A stretch of DNA of 5,375 nt from NCBI GenBank assembly GCA_000997405.1, contig LCBU01000054.1:1-5375 (forward strand), in the 5' to 3' direction. This document shows, piece after piece, positions 1 through 5,375 of the stretch. This DNA comes from Candidatus Woesebacteria bacterium GW2011_GWA1_41_7 (GTDB lineage Bacteria > Patescibacteriota > Microgenomatia > UBA8517). How positions within the stretch are numbered: the first letter of the stretch is position 1; each line of letters opens with the position of its first letter. The notes under the pieces are model-generated. The model was not told where the DNA came from. It did no database searches and saw only the letters and a list, made by a program, of their open reading frames with translations. The translations under genes were made by a program, and so were the position numbers.

Positions 1-765
1 AAACTATCTGACATAATGGCAGATCTTCAAATTCATTCAAATTTTGATATTGAAACCTCCCACGACTTGGGTGAAAACTCAATGGAAGAAATTATTAAGA
101 AGGGCGGGGAACTTGGTTATAAATATTTAGCTTTCACTGAACATAATCCAAGCGTGAGCGGGCACAGTGACAAAAAGACCGTGGAAATACTCAATGGGAA
201 GCGTGAAAAGATTGATAAAATTAATTACTCATTAATTCAGAATGGTTCAAATAGCGTAAAAAAAGTGTTCAATAGCCTTGAAATTGATATACTTTCGGAT
301 GGAAAACTGGCTATTCCTGTGAAAGCCTTGGACCTAATTGATTTTGCACTAGTTTCAATCCACTCAAATTTTGATTTGGACAGAAATTCCATGACTAAGC
401 GGGTTATTTCAGCACTTAGCCACCCTAAAGCACTAATATTTGCTCATCCAACAGCCAGAAAAATAAACGAGAGGGAAGGAGTCGAACTTAATTGGCCGGA
501 AATATTTGATTATTGTCTAAAAAATAATAAATGGATTGAAATAAATTGTGATCCAATGAGGCTTGATCTGCCCGATAGCCTTGTCCGTGAAGCTGTGAAA
601 CTTGGTGTGAAAATGACTTTTGGAACCGACGCCCACAGTTGTGACGGAATGAACAATATGACATTCGGAGTTTCTGTGGCCAGAAGGGGTTGGGCCGAGG
701 CAGGTGATATAATAAATTCCAGAACATTAGAAGAGTTTGAAAAGTTATTAAAAGAGAGGTGGTGA
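1..765 (+). CDS. polX: Family X DNA polymerase, C-terminal PHP domain (5' end outside the window)
   Basis: This is the C-terminal metal-dependent phosphoesterase (PHP) part of a bacterial/archaeal-type PolX, a base-excision/gap-filling repair polymerase whose PHP domain usually carries 3'-5' exonuclease or related activity. The frame is open to base 1, and the codons before the ATG at 16 (KLSDI) continue the usual PolX linker into the first PHP motif, so that ATG is probably an internal Met. Numbering residues from base 1, PHP metal-site motifs appear in order: DLQIHS (Q10, H12), TEHNPS (E47, H48), LEIDIL (E94), SIHSNFD (H121), AHPTAR (H149), EINCDPMRLDLP (180-191) and GTDAHS (D210, H212), followed by the typical PolX ending GVSVARRGWAEA. 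The visible 254 residues match a complete PHP domain; the roughly 320-residue polymerase part of a normal PolX of about 570 residues would lie upstream. Gln for the first His of the HxH motif also occurs in some PolX proteins. A stand-alone PHP phosphatase is the alternative, but the motif wording favours PolX. Confidence 0.87.
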   Translation, partial: KLSDIMADLQIHSNFDIETSHDLGENSMEEIIKKGGELGYKYLAFTEHNPSVSGHSDKKTVEILNGKREKIDKINYSLIQNGSNSVKKVFNSLEIDILSDGKLAIPVKALDLIDFALVSIHSNFDLDRNSMTKRVISALSHPKALIFAHPTARKINEREGVELNWPEIFDYCLKNNKWIEINCDPMRLDLPDSLVREAVKLGVKMTFGTDAHSCDGMNNMTFGVSVARRGWAEAGDIINSRTLEEFEKLLKERW

Positions 766-766
766 T
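754..766 (+). promoter_or_regulatory. Strong Shine-Dalgarno site of lemA, overlapping the polX stop
   Basis: The sequence GAGAGGTGGTGAT matches the anti-Shine-Dalgarno complement GGAGGTGAT at 8 of 9 positions (758-766). Its GGTGG core ends 8 bases before the ATG at 771. It decides the lemA start: two in-frame GTG codons at 759 and 762 lie inside the site itself and are unlikely to be used. The polX stop TGA (763-765) is embedded in it, so ribosomes finishing polX end on the lemA binding site, which suggests translational coupling. It is the only strong ribosome binding site in the window. Confidence 0.8.
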
Positions 767-770
767 ATTT

Positions 771-1352
771 ATGATTTACGTACTTTTTGCAATTTTAGTA
801 ATACTTATATTTTGGGTAATTTCGATTTACAACTTTTTTGTAAGCACAAAAACAAGAGTAGGAGCTTCTATCCAAGAAATAGGCAATCAGTTAAAAAGAC
901 AGTCTGAGCTGATTCCTAACCTTGAAGCTTCAGCGAAAGGTTATCTAAAACACGAAAAAGGAATTTTTGATGAGTTAACTAGCGCGCGTAAGCAAATTTC
1001 CTCAGCAGTCAGTTCAGGGGATGTTAATAAAATGGCGGATGCAGGGAAAATGCTTTCGGATGTTTTGCCTAAAATTCAGGTAATTGTTGAAAGCAATCCG
1101 GAAATAAAAGCAAACGAATTGGTCAAAAGTCTTATGGATGAGCTTAGAGATACATCTGACAAAATCATGTATGCAAGGCGTCTTTTGATCGATTTAACGG
1201 CTGACTATAATGTTAAGCTGGTTACATTTCCGAGCAGTGTTGTCGCAGGTATTTTCAGATTCGGAAAACTTAAAGGTTTAGAAACCAGTGAAGAAGGAGA
1301 TAAACTCAAAGTAACTGAGGCAGAAGCTAAAACACCCAAGATAAATCTGTAA
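771..1352 (+). CDS. lemA: LemA family membrane-anchored protein
   Basis: A 193-residue protein of normal LemA length. The N-terminus (residues 1-19) is one hydrophobic segment that should anchor the protein in the membrane with the helical remainder outside it. LemA signatures are present in order: YNFF just after the membrane segment (20-23), QLKRQSELIPNL (40-51), the GYLKHEK segment (57-63), VESNPEIKAN (106-115), a YARR motif (134-137), DYN (145-147), and FPSSVVAGIFRF near the C-terminus (153-164). The molecular role of LemA proteins is not settled; they often sit beside HtpX proteases and are linked to envelope stress or protein quality control. Here an htpX-like locus starts 59 bases downstream, which fits that pairing. 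The ATG at 771 is chosen over the upstream GTGs because of the Shine-Dalgarno site at 754-766. Nothing is missing from the family core. Confidence 0.92.
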   Translation: MIYVLFAILVILIFWVISIYNFFVSTKTRVGASIQEIGNQLKRQSELIPNLEASAKGYLKHEKGIFDELTSARKQISSAVSSGDVNKMADAGKMLSDVLPKIQVIVESNPEIKANELVKSLMDELRDTSDKIMYARRLLIDLTADYNVKLVTFPSSVVAGIFRFGKLKGLETSEEGDKLKVTEAEAKTPKINL

Positions 1353-1375
1353 TCATTATAGTTACAAAAATTCAG

Positions 1376-1400
1376 AAACACTTAACCCGTTAGGTGTTTT
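1376..1400 (+). terminator. Hairpin between lemA and htpX, possible intrinsic terminator or attenuator
   Basis: The arms AAACACTTAA (1376-1385) and TTAGGTGTTT (1390-1399) pair over 10 positions with a single T-G wobble (1382/1393), closing a CCCG loop. The right arm runs into a short T tract (1397-1400) followed by ATATT. The form is that of a rho-independent terminator, but the stem is AT-rich and the T tract short, so termination could be partial. It ends 12 bases before the htpX ATG at 1412, so it could instead act on htpX translation or as an attenuator within a lemA-htpX transcript. Confidence 0.5.
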
Positions 1401-1411
1401 ATATTCTATAT

Positions 1412-2229
1412 ATGAAAAATATTTACGAGGTGCAACGAGCCAATAAGATTAAAAGTTTCTTTATAGTGACTTTTTTTGCAGTCTTTGTTGCGGGTATTAC
1501 TATTCGGACAAGATTGTCCTGGGAATTTCAGGAGCAAGGCCCGCTAATAGAAATAATGATTTTGTTTTTTATACAGTGGCCCAAAACATTTCAATAGGCG
1601 CAGGGGTTCCGGTTCCCAAACTTTATGTAATTCCGGACTCTGCCCCAAATGCATTCGCAACCGGCCGCGACCCTAAACATGCTGTTATATGTGCTACAAC
1701 AGGGCTTTTAGAAAAACTGGACAGAACGGAACTTGAGGGGGTAATTGCACATGAGATAAGTCATATTAAAAATTATGACACAAGGCTTATGTCTGTTGTC
1801 TCGGTAATGGTTGGGTTAATAGCACTTCTCGGTGACTGGCTTATGAGGGCTTCCTGGTTCGGCGGTAAAAGCGACGATGACAATAGGAGTAGTACATCCT
1901 CAATTTTTTTGGTAGTCGGAATTGTGTTTGCAATACTTTCACCTATTATCGGACAACTCATACAGTTGGCTATAAGCAGAAGAAGGGAGTATGGTGCCGA
2001 TGCCGGTGCTATTGAAATAACAAGGCAACCCAGCGGTCTGGTATCCGCATTAATAAAAATCTCTTCCGATAAAGAAGCACTGGAAGTTGCCAATAAAGCA
2101 ACCGCACACCTTTTTGTGAGTAACCCCTTCAAGGACAAAAACCAGGGAAGCGTCGGCTGGTTTGCGGATCTTTTTAATACGCACCCGCCGATATCCGAAC
2201 GTATTAAGGCCTTAAAATCCATGGCTTAA
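1412..2229 (+). pseudogene. htpX: HtpX-like membrane zinc metalloprotease, frame broken by internal deletion
   Basis: HtpX proteases (M48 family) degrade misfolded membrane proteins. The start is best placed at ATG 1412, giving MKNIYEVQRANK, a typical HtpX opening, then the first membrane segment to about 1498. From about 1495 the homology moves to the next frame back (-1): YYYSDKIVLGISGARP, then AGVPVPKLYVI, SAPNAFATGRDPKH and the zinc motif HEISH (1750-1764). Later come two more membrane segments, SRRREYGAD with the likely third zinc ligand Glu (codon 1987-1989), and the C-terminal HPPISERIKAL. The two parts total about 272 residues against roughly 290-305 for the family. What is missing is essentially the second membrane segment and its loop, about 25-30 residues, and the frame change requires 3n+1 missing bases. 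The upstream frame stops at 1595-1597. The downstream frame has no ATG/GTG/TTG before GTG 1576, which has no ribosome binding site. The catalytic part is otherwise intact, so the lesion is recent or an assembly error; frameshifting is a weaker alternative. No clear ribosome binding site precedes 1412. Confidence 0.85.
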
Positions 2230-2272
2230 CTTCTTGTTAAAAAGTTTAATTGGCGATATTATTACTGAGAAT

Positions 2273-2578
2273 ATGGTAAAGCTAAATAAAGAAGATGTTT
2301 TACATGTTGCCAAACTGGCAAAACTAAATATTTCGGATCAGGAAATTGACAAATTTACGCCCCAACTTTCAAACGTAATTAATTACTTCGGAGAACTTTC
2401 AGAAGTAGATACGGAAGGAGTAGAACCGACAAGTCAGACAACGGGTCTTGAGAATGTGTCCCGCCCGGATAACCTGGGCAGTTCGTTATCTCCGGAAGAA
2501 GCCATTTCCGGAAGCGACAAAATTCATAACGGTTATTTCAAAGTGGGTGCGGTTTTGACCGAAAGAACAGACAAATGA
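2273..2578 (+). CDS. gatC: Glutamyl/aspartyl-tRNA amidotransferase subunit C
   Basis: GatC is the small subunit that wraps around and stabilises GatA and GatB in the GatCAB amidotransferase. The 101-residue product is of normal length and shows the family pattern: KEDVLHVAKLAKLNIS (6-21), a second helix with INYFGEL (36-42), the conserved VDTEGVEPT (45-53), SRPD (63-66), and the C-terminal YFKVGAVL (88-95). ATG 2273 is chosen because it places the start directly before the conserved helix. A TTG at 2234 in the same frame would add 13 residues with no family likeness. Only a weak GAGA lies before the ATG. Its stop overlaps the gatA start by four bases (ATGA), a sign of coupled translation. It begins 43 bases after the htpX locus, and no convincing promoter is visible in that gap. 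Confidence 0.95.
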   Translation: MVKLNKEDVLHVAKLAKLNISDQEIDKFTPQLSNVINYFGELSEVDTEGVEPTSQTTGLENVSRPDNLGSSLSPEEAISGSDKIHNGYFKVGAVLTERTDK

Positions 2579-3906
2579 CAAACACTCCACTTACAATCAA
2601 AGAAACACAGAAAGGAATATTAGAGAAAGATTTTTCTTCAGTAGAACTGGTCGATACGTATTTGGAAAGAATTGAGAAAAATAAAGATCTAAATGCATAC
2701 ATAACGGTTTGTGATGAGGCAGCTTACAAAAAAGCAAAAGAAGTAGATCAATTAGTTAAAAGCGGGGAAGAAAACCTCATCGAAAAATTTCCACTACTCG
2801 GGGTGACGGTCGGACATAAAGATTTATTTTTAACGAAAGGAATAAGAACAACTGCAGGATCAAAGGTTCTTGAGTCATATATTCCTCCATACTCTGCGAC
2901 AGTTGTTGAAAGAATGGAAAAAGCAGGTGCAGTGGTTTTGGGAAAAACTAACTGTGATGCCTGGGCACACGGGGCAAGCGGTGAAAACTCTGATTTTGGC
3001 CCTGCAATAAACCCCTGGGACAAAGATATGGTTCCCGGAGGCTCCAGCAGCGGTTCGGCTGCTTCGGTTGCCGCAGGCCTTTCTTTGGTTGCAACAGGTA
3101 CCGATACCGGAGGTTCAATCAGGCAACCTGCAAATTTCTGTGGCATTGTAGGATTAAAACCAACATATGGCGCAGTTCCCAGATACGGAGTAATAGCAAT
3201 GGCTTCTTCACTTGATTCTATGGGAAGCTTTGGTAAAAGCGTCAATGAAGTTGAAACAATTTTTAATGTTACCAGGGGCGAGGATGGTTTCGACAGTACA
3301 GTTAAAAATACGGAATTATTTAAACCCAAAAGCAGAATGAAAATTGGGATTCCCAAGGAATATTTTGTGGAGGGAGTAGACAGTGAAATTGCCGATAAAG
3401 TAATGGAGGTTTCGAAAGTCTTTGAAAAAACAGGAATAGAACTGGTGCAAATTAGTCTTCCCCACACGAAATACGCGATCTCGGTTTATTACATAGTTCA
3501 GCCGGCTGAAGTTTCCTCAAACTTGGGCAGGTATGACGGAATTAGATACGGAAACCCAAGAGTGTCTTTTGGGGCTGAAGCAAAGAGAAGAATAATGCTA
3601 ATTGAAGATTTTGAAAAGGCCTTTAACGGGGTTGATGCCATATTAGCTCCGGTTTCACCGACCCCTGCCTTCAAAATCGGAGAAAAAGCCGAGGACCCTC
3701 TCAAAATGTACCTGGCCGATATTTTTACGGCCCCCGCGAACTTAGCAGGTATTCCCGGTTTGGCCATGCCATCGGGTTTTAATAAAAATAAGCTTCCTTT
3801 AGGGTTCCAGCTTTTGGGCCCCAGGTTCTCGGAACCTGTTTTATTTGGGCTGGGAAAACTTTATGAGGACGAGACAAATTACAAACCCGGTTTACCCAAA
3901 CTTTAA
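2575..3906 (+). CDS. gatA: Glutamyl/aspartyl-tRNA amidotransferase subunit A (short, internal segment missing)
   Basis: GatA is the amidase-signature subunit that hydrolyses glutamine and delivers ammonia to GatB for converting Glu-tRNA(Gln) or Asp-tRNA(Asn). The Ser-cisSer-Lys triad is visible: Lys82 (VGHKD), Ser157 in GGSSSGSAASVAAG (155-168) and Ser181 in GTDTGGSIRQP (175-185). The spacings, 75 and 24 residues, equal those of characterised GatA proteins. Also typical are RTTAGSKVL (91-99), GLKPTYGAVPRYG (193-205), LPHTKYA (295-301) and DIFTAPANLAGIPG (382-395). At 443 residues it is about 40 shorter than the usual 485. Compared with Bacillus GatA from memory, about 15 residues are absent between RYG (324-326) and KRRIML (337-342), perhaps a normal lineage variant. 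A further 24 or so are absent exactly after Leu342 (base 3600), where a strongly conserved tyrosine-rich helical segment should lie; KRRIML runs straight into IEDFEKAF. The loss is in frame, so it is annotated as a CDS, but its activity is in doubt. It starts inside the gatC stop with no ribosome binding site of its own. Confidence 0.93.
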   Translation: MTNTPLTIKETQKGILEKDFSSVELVDTYLERIEKNKDLNAYITVCDEAAYKKAKEVDQLVKSGEENLIEKFPLLGVTVGHKDLFLTKGIRTTAGSKVLESYIPPYSATVVERMEKAGAVVLGKTNCDAWAHGASGENSDFGPAINPWDKDMVPGGSSSGSAASVAAGLSLVATGTDTGGSIRQPANFCGIVGLKPTYGAVPRYGVIAMASSLDSMGSFGKSVNEVETIFNVTRGEDGFDSTVKNTELFKPKSRMKIGIPKEYFVEGVDSEIADKVMEVSKVFEKTGIELVQISLPHTKYAISVYYIVQPAEVSSNLGRYDGIRYGNPRVSFGAEAKRRIMLIEDFEKAFNGVDAILAPVSPTPAFKIGEKAEDPLKMYLADIFTAPANLAGIPGLAMPSGFNKNKLPLGFQLLGPRFSEPVLFGLGKLYEDETNYKPGLPKL

Positions 3907-3907
3907 T

Positions 3908-5152
3908 ATGTTAATGGAATATAAGTCTGTACTAAAAAATAGGAACTTCGTTTACATCTGGGTATCTCAAATATTTTCGCAATTAACCATTAACATGATG
4001 AATTTTGTTCTTTTGATAAGACTTTTTGAAGTTACGGGATCTGCAATTTCAACAGCATTTTTATGGGTAGCATATGCACTCCCGGCAATCTTGATAGGTC
4101 CTTTTGCATCAGGAATTATCGACCTTGTTGATAGGAAAAAAATATTAATAGTCACAAACTTATTGCAATCTTTGACAATCTTTCTTTACGCTATGGCATT
4201 CCGATCTAGCATATTTCTTCTTTATGAAGTTGTTTTTATCTACTCATTTTTAAATCAGTTTTACCTGCCTTCAGAGACGGCCACTTTGCCGTCGGTTTTG
4301 GACAAGAAACAGCTTGTCCACGGTAATAGTCTATTCTTCATCACACAGCAAAGCTCTTTGGTTTTAGGGTTTGCATTGGCAGGACTTTTGAATACTTTAT
4401 TTGGTTTCAGAGATACTCTATTTCTATGCTCAGGCTTTCTCTTTATTGCTTTTTTGAGCACTTTATTTTTGCCCAAGTTTAAGCCCAAGGAAGCCATTTC
4501 TAAAAAATTTGAGGAAGGAGTCTTTGATTTTTTCAGGCATATCTTTGAGGGTTATAATTTTATAAAAAGCGAAAGAAAAGTTTTAACGCCGGTACTTTTG
4601 CTTCTGGTTTTCCAGATGGCCGTTCAGATATGTATTGTTCAATTTCCGGTAATGGCAAAAAATATATTGGCAATCCCCTTAAATGCGGCAAGTGTTTATA
4701 TATTGGTTCCTGCGGGTATCGGTGCAATTATTGGTGCATTGACTTTACCGAAAATCTTAAAGAAAGATGTAAGAAAAAAGACACTGATAGATGCGTCTCT
4801 TTTGATAATAGGAATTTCAGTTTTGCTTTTGGCATTTGTCGCTCCTCTTTTTGTCTATACACTTAGAGTCTTGATATCATCTTTACTGATTGCTTCGATA
4901 GGATTTAGTTTTGTGGGAATACTGGTACCTTCACAAACATTTTTACAGGAGTCAACACCCGAGAACTTACGTGGAAGAGTTTTTGGAAATTTCTCATTTT
5001 TGGTAACTGCAACGTCGGTATTGCCGGTAATATTTTCCGGCTCGATAGTTGAAGTGTTTGGAATCAGATTTTTGCTTTTTATGCTGGCTGCTATGGTTTT
5101 CTTTGTATATGCAATTTCAAAAAAGTTTGGTAATAGATTTTTAGCAGGTTAA
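3908..5152 (+). CDS. Major facilitator superfamily (MFS) transporter, substrate unknown
   Basis: A 414-residue integral membrane protein with twelve recognisable hydrophobic segments (about residues 15-38, 47-71, 79-98, 100-122, 140-161, 169-189, 225-250, 261-280, 292-315, 319-341, 361-384 and 388-404). A longer charged loop (190-224) lies between the two halves. An MFS motif A-like sequence, [10 protein letters not shown] (69-78), follows helix 2, and [10 protein letters not shown] (351-360) sits in the C-terminal half. Both resemble the drug/siderophore efflux-like MFS_3 group that includes EntS and Mef-type proteins; the substrate and direction cannot be read from the sequence. ATG 3908 is one base after the gatA stop; a second in-frame ATG at 3914 is nearly as good and neither has a Shine-Dalgarno site. 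A TTG at 3845 in frame would overlap gatA by 62 bases and is unlikely. Its position between gatA and gatB implies co-transcription, but no functional link to tRNA amidation is evident. Confidence 0.88.
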   Translation: MLMEYKSVLKNRNFVYIWVSQIFSQLTINMMNFVLLIRLFEVTGSAISTAFLWVAYALPAILIGPFASGIIDLVDRKKILIVTNLLQSLTIFLYAMAFRSSIFLLYEVVFIYSFLNQFYLPSETATLPSVLDKKQLVHGNSLFFITQQSSLVLGFALAGLLNTLFGFRDTLFLCSGFLFIAFLSTLFLPKFKPKEAISKKFEEGVFDFFRHIFEGYNFIKSERKVLTPVLLLLVFQMAVQICIVQFPVMAKNILAIPLNAASVYILVPAGIGAIIGALTLPKILKKDVRKKTLIDASLLIIGISVLLLAFVAPLFVYTLRVLISSLLIASIGFSFVGILVPSQTFLQESTPENLRGRVFGNFSFLVTATSVLPVIFSGSIVEVFGIRFLLFMLAAMVFFVYAISKKFGNRFLAG

Positions 5153-5166
5153 ATATAAAAAGTAAT

Positions 5167-5375
5167 ATGAATAAATATATTCCGATAATTGGCCTTGAAG
5201 TACACATAGAGCTTTCTACAAAAAGTAAAATGTTTTGCGGCTGCCCTTCTGATCATTTCGGAAAAAAGCCAAACACACAAGTATGCCCGGTTTGTTTGGG
5301 GCTTCCGGGAGCGCTTCCTTTTTCAAACAGTGAAGCCATCAAGGATACCATCAAATTCGGATTGGCTTTCGGATC
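5167..5375 (+). CDS. gatB: Glutamyl/aspartyl-tRNA amidotransferase subunit B, N-terminal fragment (runs off the window)
   Basis: GatB activates the Glu or Asp carried by the misacylated tRNA through phosphorylation and accepts ammonia from GatA. The visible 69 residues are the conserved N-terminus: [20 protein letters not shown] (7-26) with the GLEVH core, then [20 protein letters not shown] (35-54). Four cysteines (24, 26, 40, 43) match the zinc-binding cysteines found in many GatB proteins. The frame is open to the last base and about 400 residues should follow outside the window. ATG 5167 directly precedes the conserved core; no good ribosome binding site is seen in the 14 A/T-rich bases that separate it from the MFS gene. 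Its presence completes a gatC-gatA-(MFS)-gatB order. Confidence 0.95.
   Translation, partial: MNKYIPIIGLEVHIELSTKSKMFCGCPSDHFGKKPNTQVCPVCLGLPGALPFSNSEAIKDTIKFGLAFG

Noticed and set aside
16..18. ATG at 16 as the true start of a short stand-alone PHP protein
   Set aside because: The frame is open to base 1 and the preceding codons fit the PolX linker before the PHP domain; no ribosome binding site is visible in the 15 bases upstream. It is probably an internal Met, though the missing upstream sequence would settle it.
22..39. Loss of the first His of the PHP HxH motif (DLQIHS) as an inactivating change
   Set aside because: Gln at this place is found in other bacterial PolX proteins, and the remaining metal-site residues are all present, so it is not by itself a sign of decay.
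1382..1410. Possible promoter (TTAACC, 17-base gap, TCTATA) for htpX
   Set aside because: The match is poor in an AT-rich region, it overlaps the hairpin, and transcription would start at or within the coding sequence.
1506..1519. Short palindrome GGACAA/TTGTCC as an operator or recombination site
   Set aside because: It lies in the conserved SDKIVL coding segment of htpX, is only 6 pairs with a 2-base loop, and is not repeated elsewhere in the window that I can see.
1576..2229. Stand-alone short protease starting at GTG 1576
   Set aside because: HtpX homology continues upstream of this GTG in the same frame (YYYSDKIVLGISGARP), and no ribosome binding site precedes it, so it is the tail of the broken gene and not an independent start.
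2748..3467. Long open frame on the minus strand opposite gatA (and similar ones opposite htpX and the MFS gene)
   Set aside because: The encoded sequences have no recognisable domains and lie entirely antisense to strongly conserved genes; they are shadows of codon usage.
4630..4866. Cysteine-rich small open frame on the plus strand inside the MFS gene
   Set aside because: It overlaps intact transporter helices in another frame, has no ribosome binding site, and its cysteines arise from out-of-frame reading.
1..5375. A novel defence, mobile or multi-gene system
   Set aside because: All genes belong to known housekeeping or transport families, and no repeats, terminal inverted repeats, toxin-antitoxin pairs or CRISPR-like spacing were seen.

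Overview
The window looks like a compact, AT-rich bacterial housekeeping segment, with every gene on the + strand and almost no intergenic space. The protein types and wording suggest a Candidate Phyla Radiation (Patescibacteria) genome, perhaps Microgenomates or Katanobacteria-like: a PHP-tailed family X DNA polymerase, a LemA-HtpX pair and short Gat subunits. This placement rests on remembered family sequences, not on a search. TGA ends both polX and gatC, and the other intact genes end in TAA. There is no sign of TGA being read as an amino acid, so the standard bacterial code fits.

Layout. Positions 1-765 are the C-terminal PHP phosphoesterase domain of a polX gene whose start lies outside the window. 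Its last codons form the strong ribosome binding site of lemA (771-1352). A GC-poor hairpin follows, then an htpX-like zinc metalloprotease locus (1412-2229) that is broken: the first transmembrane segment is in one frame and everything from just after the second transmembrane segment onward is in another, with roughly 25-30 residues missing at the joint. Next come gatC (2273-2578) and gatA (2575-3906), overlapping by ATGA; a 12-helix MFS transporter (3908-5152) starting 1 base after the gatA stop; and the first 69 codons of gatB (5167 to the window end).

How the genes fit together. GatC, GatA and GatB form the GatCAB amidotransferase, which converts Glu-tRNA(Gln) and/or Asp-tRNA(Asn) to the amidated forms, so the second half is a gat operon with a transporter inserted between gatA and gatB. 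LemA and HtpX are frequent neighbours and are associated with envelope protein quality control. PolX is a repair polymerase with no evident functional link to the rest.

I see no new multi-gene system. The observations that deserve a second look are two internal losses of conserved protein sequence close together: the frame-breaking one in htpX at about 1490-1500, and an apparent 24-codon in-frame loss in gatA at 3600/3601. Together they raise the question of real gene decay versus local assembly deletions. No stretch over 300 bases lacks a gene, and I found no tRNA, rRNA, CRISPR, insertion sequence or origin.
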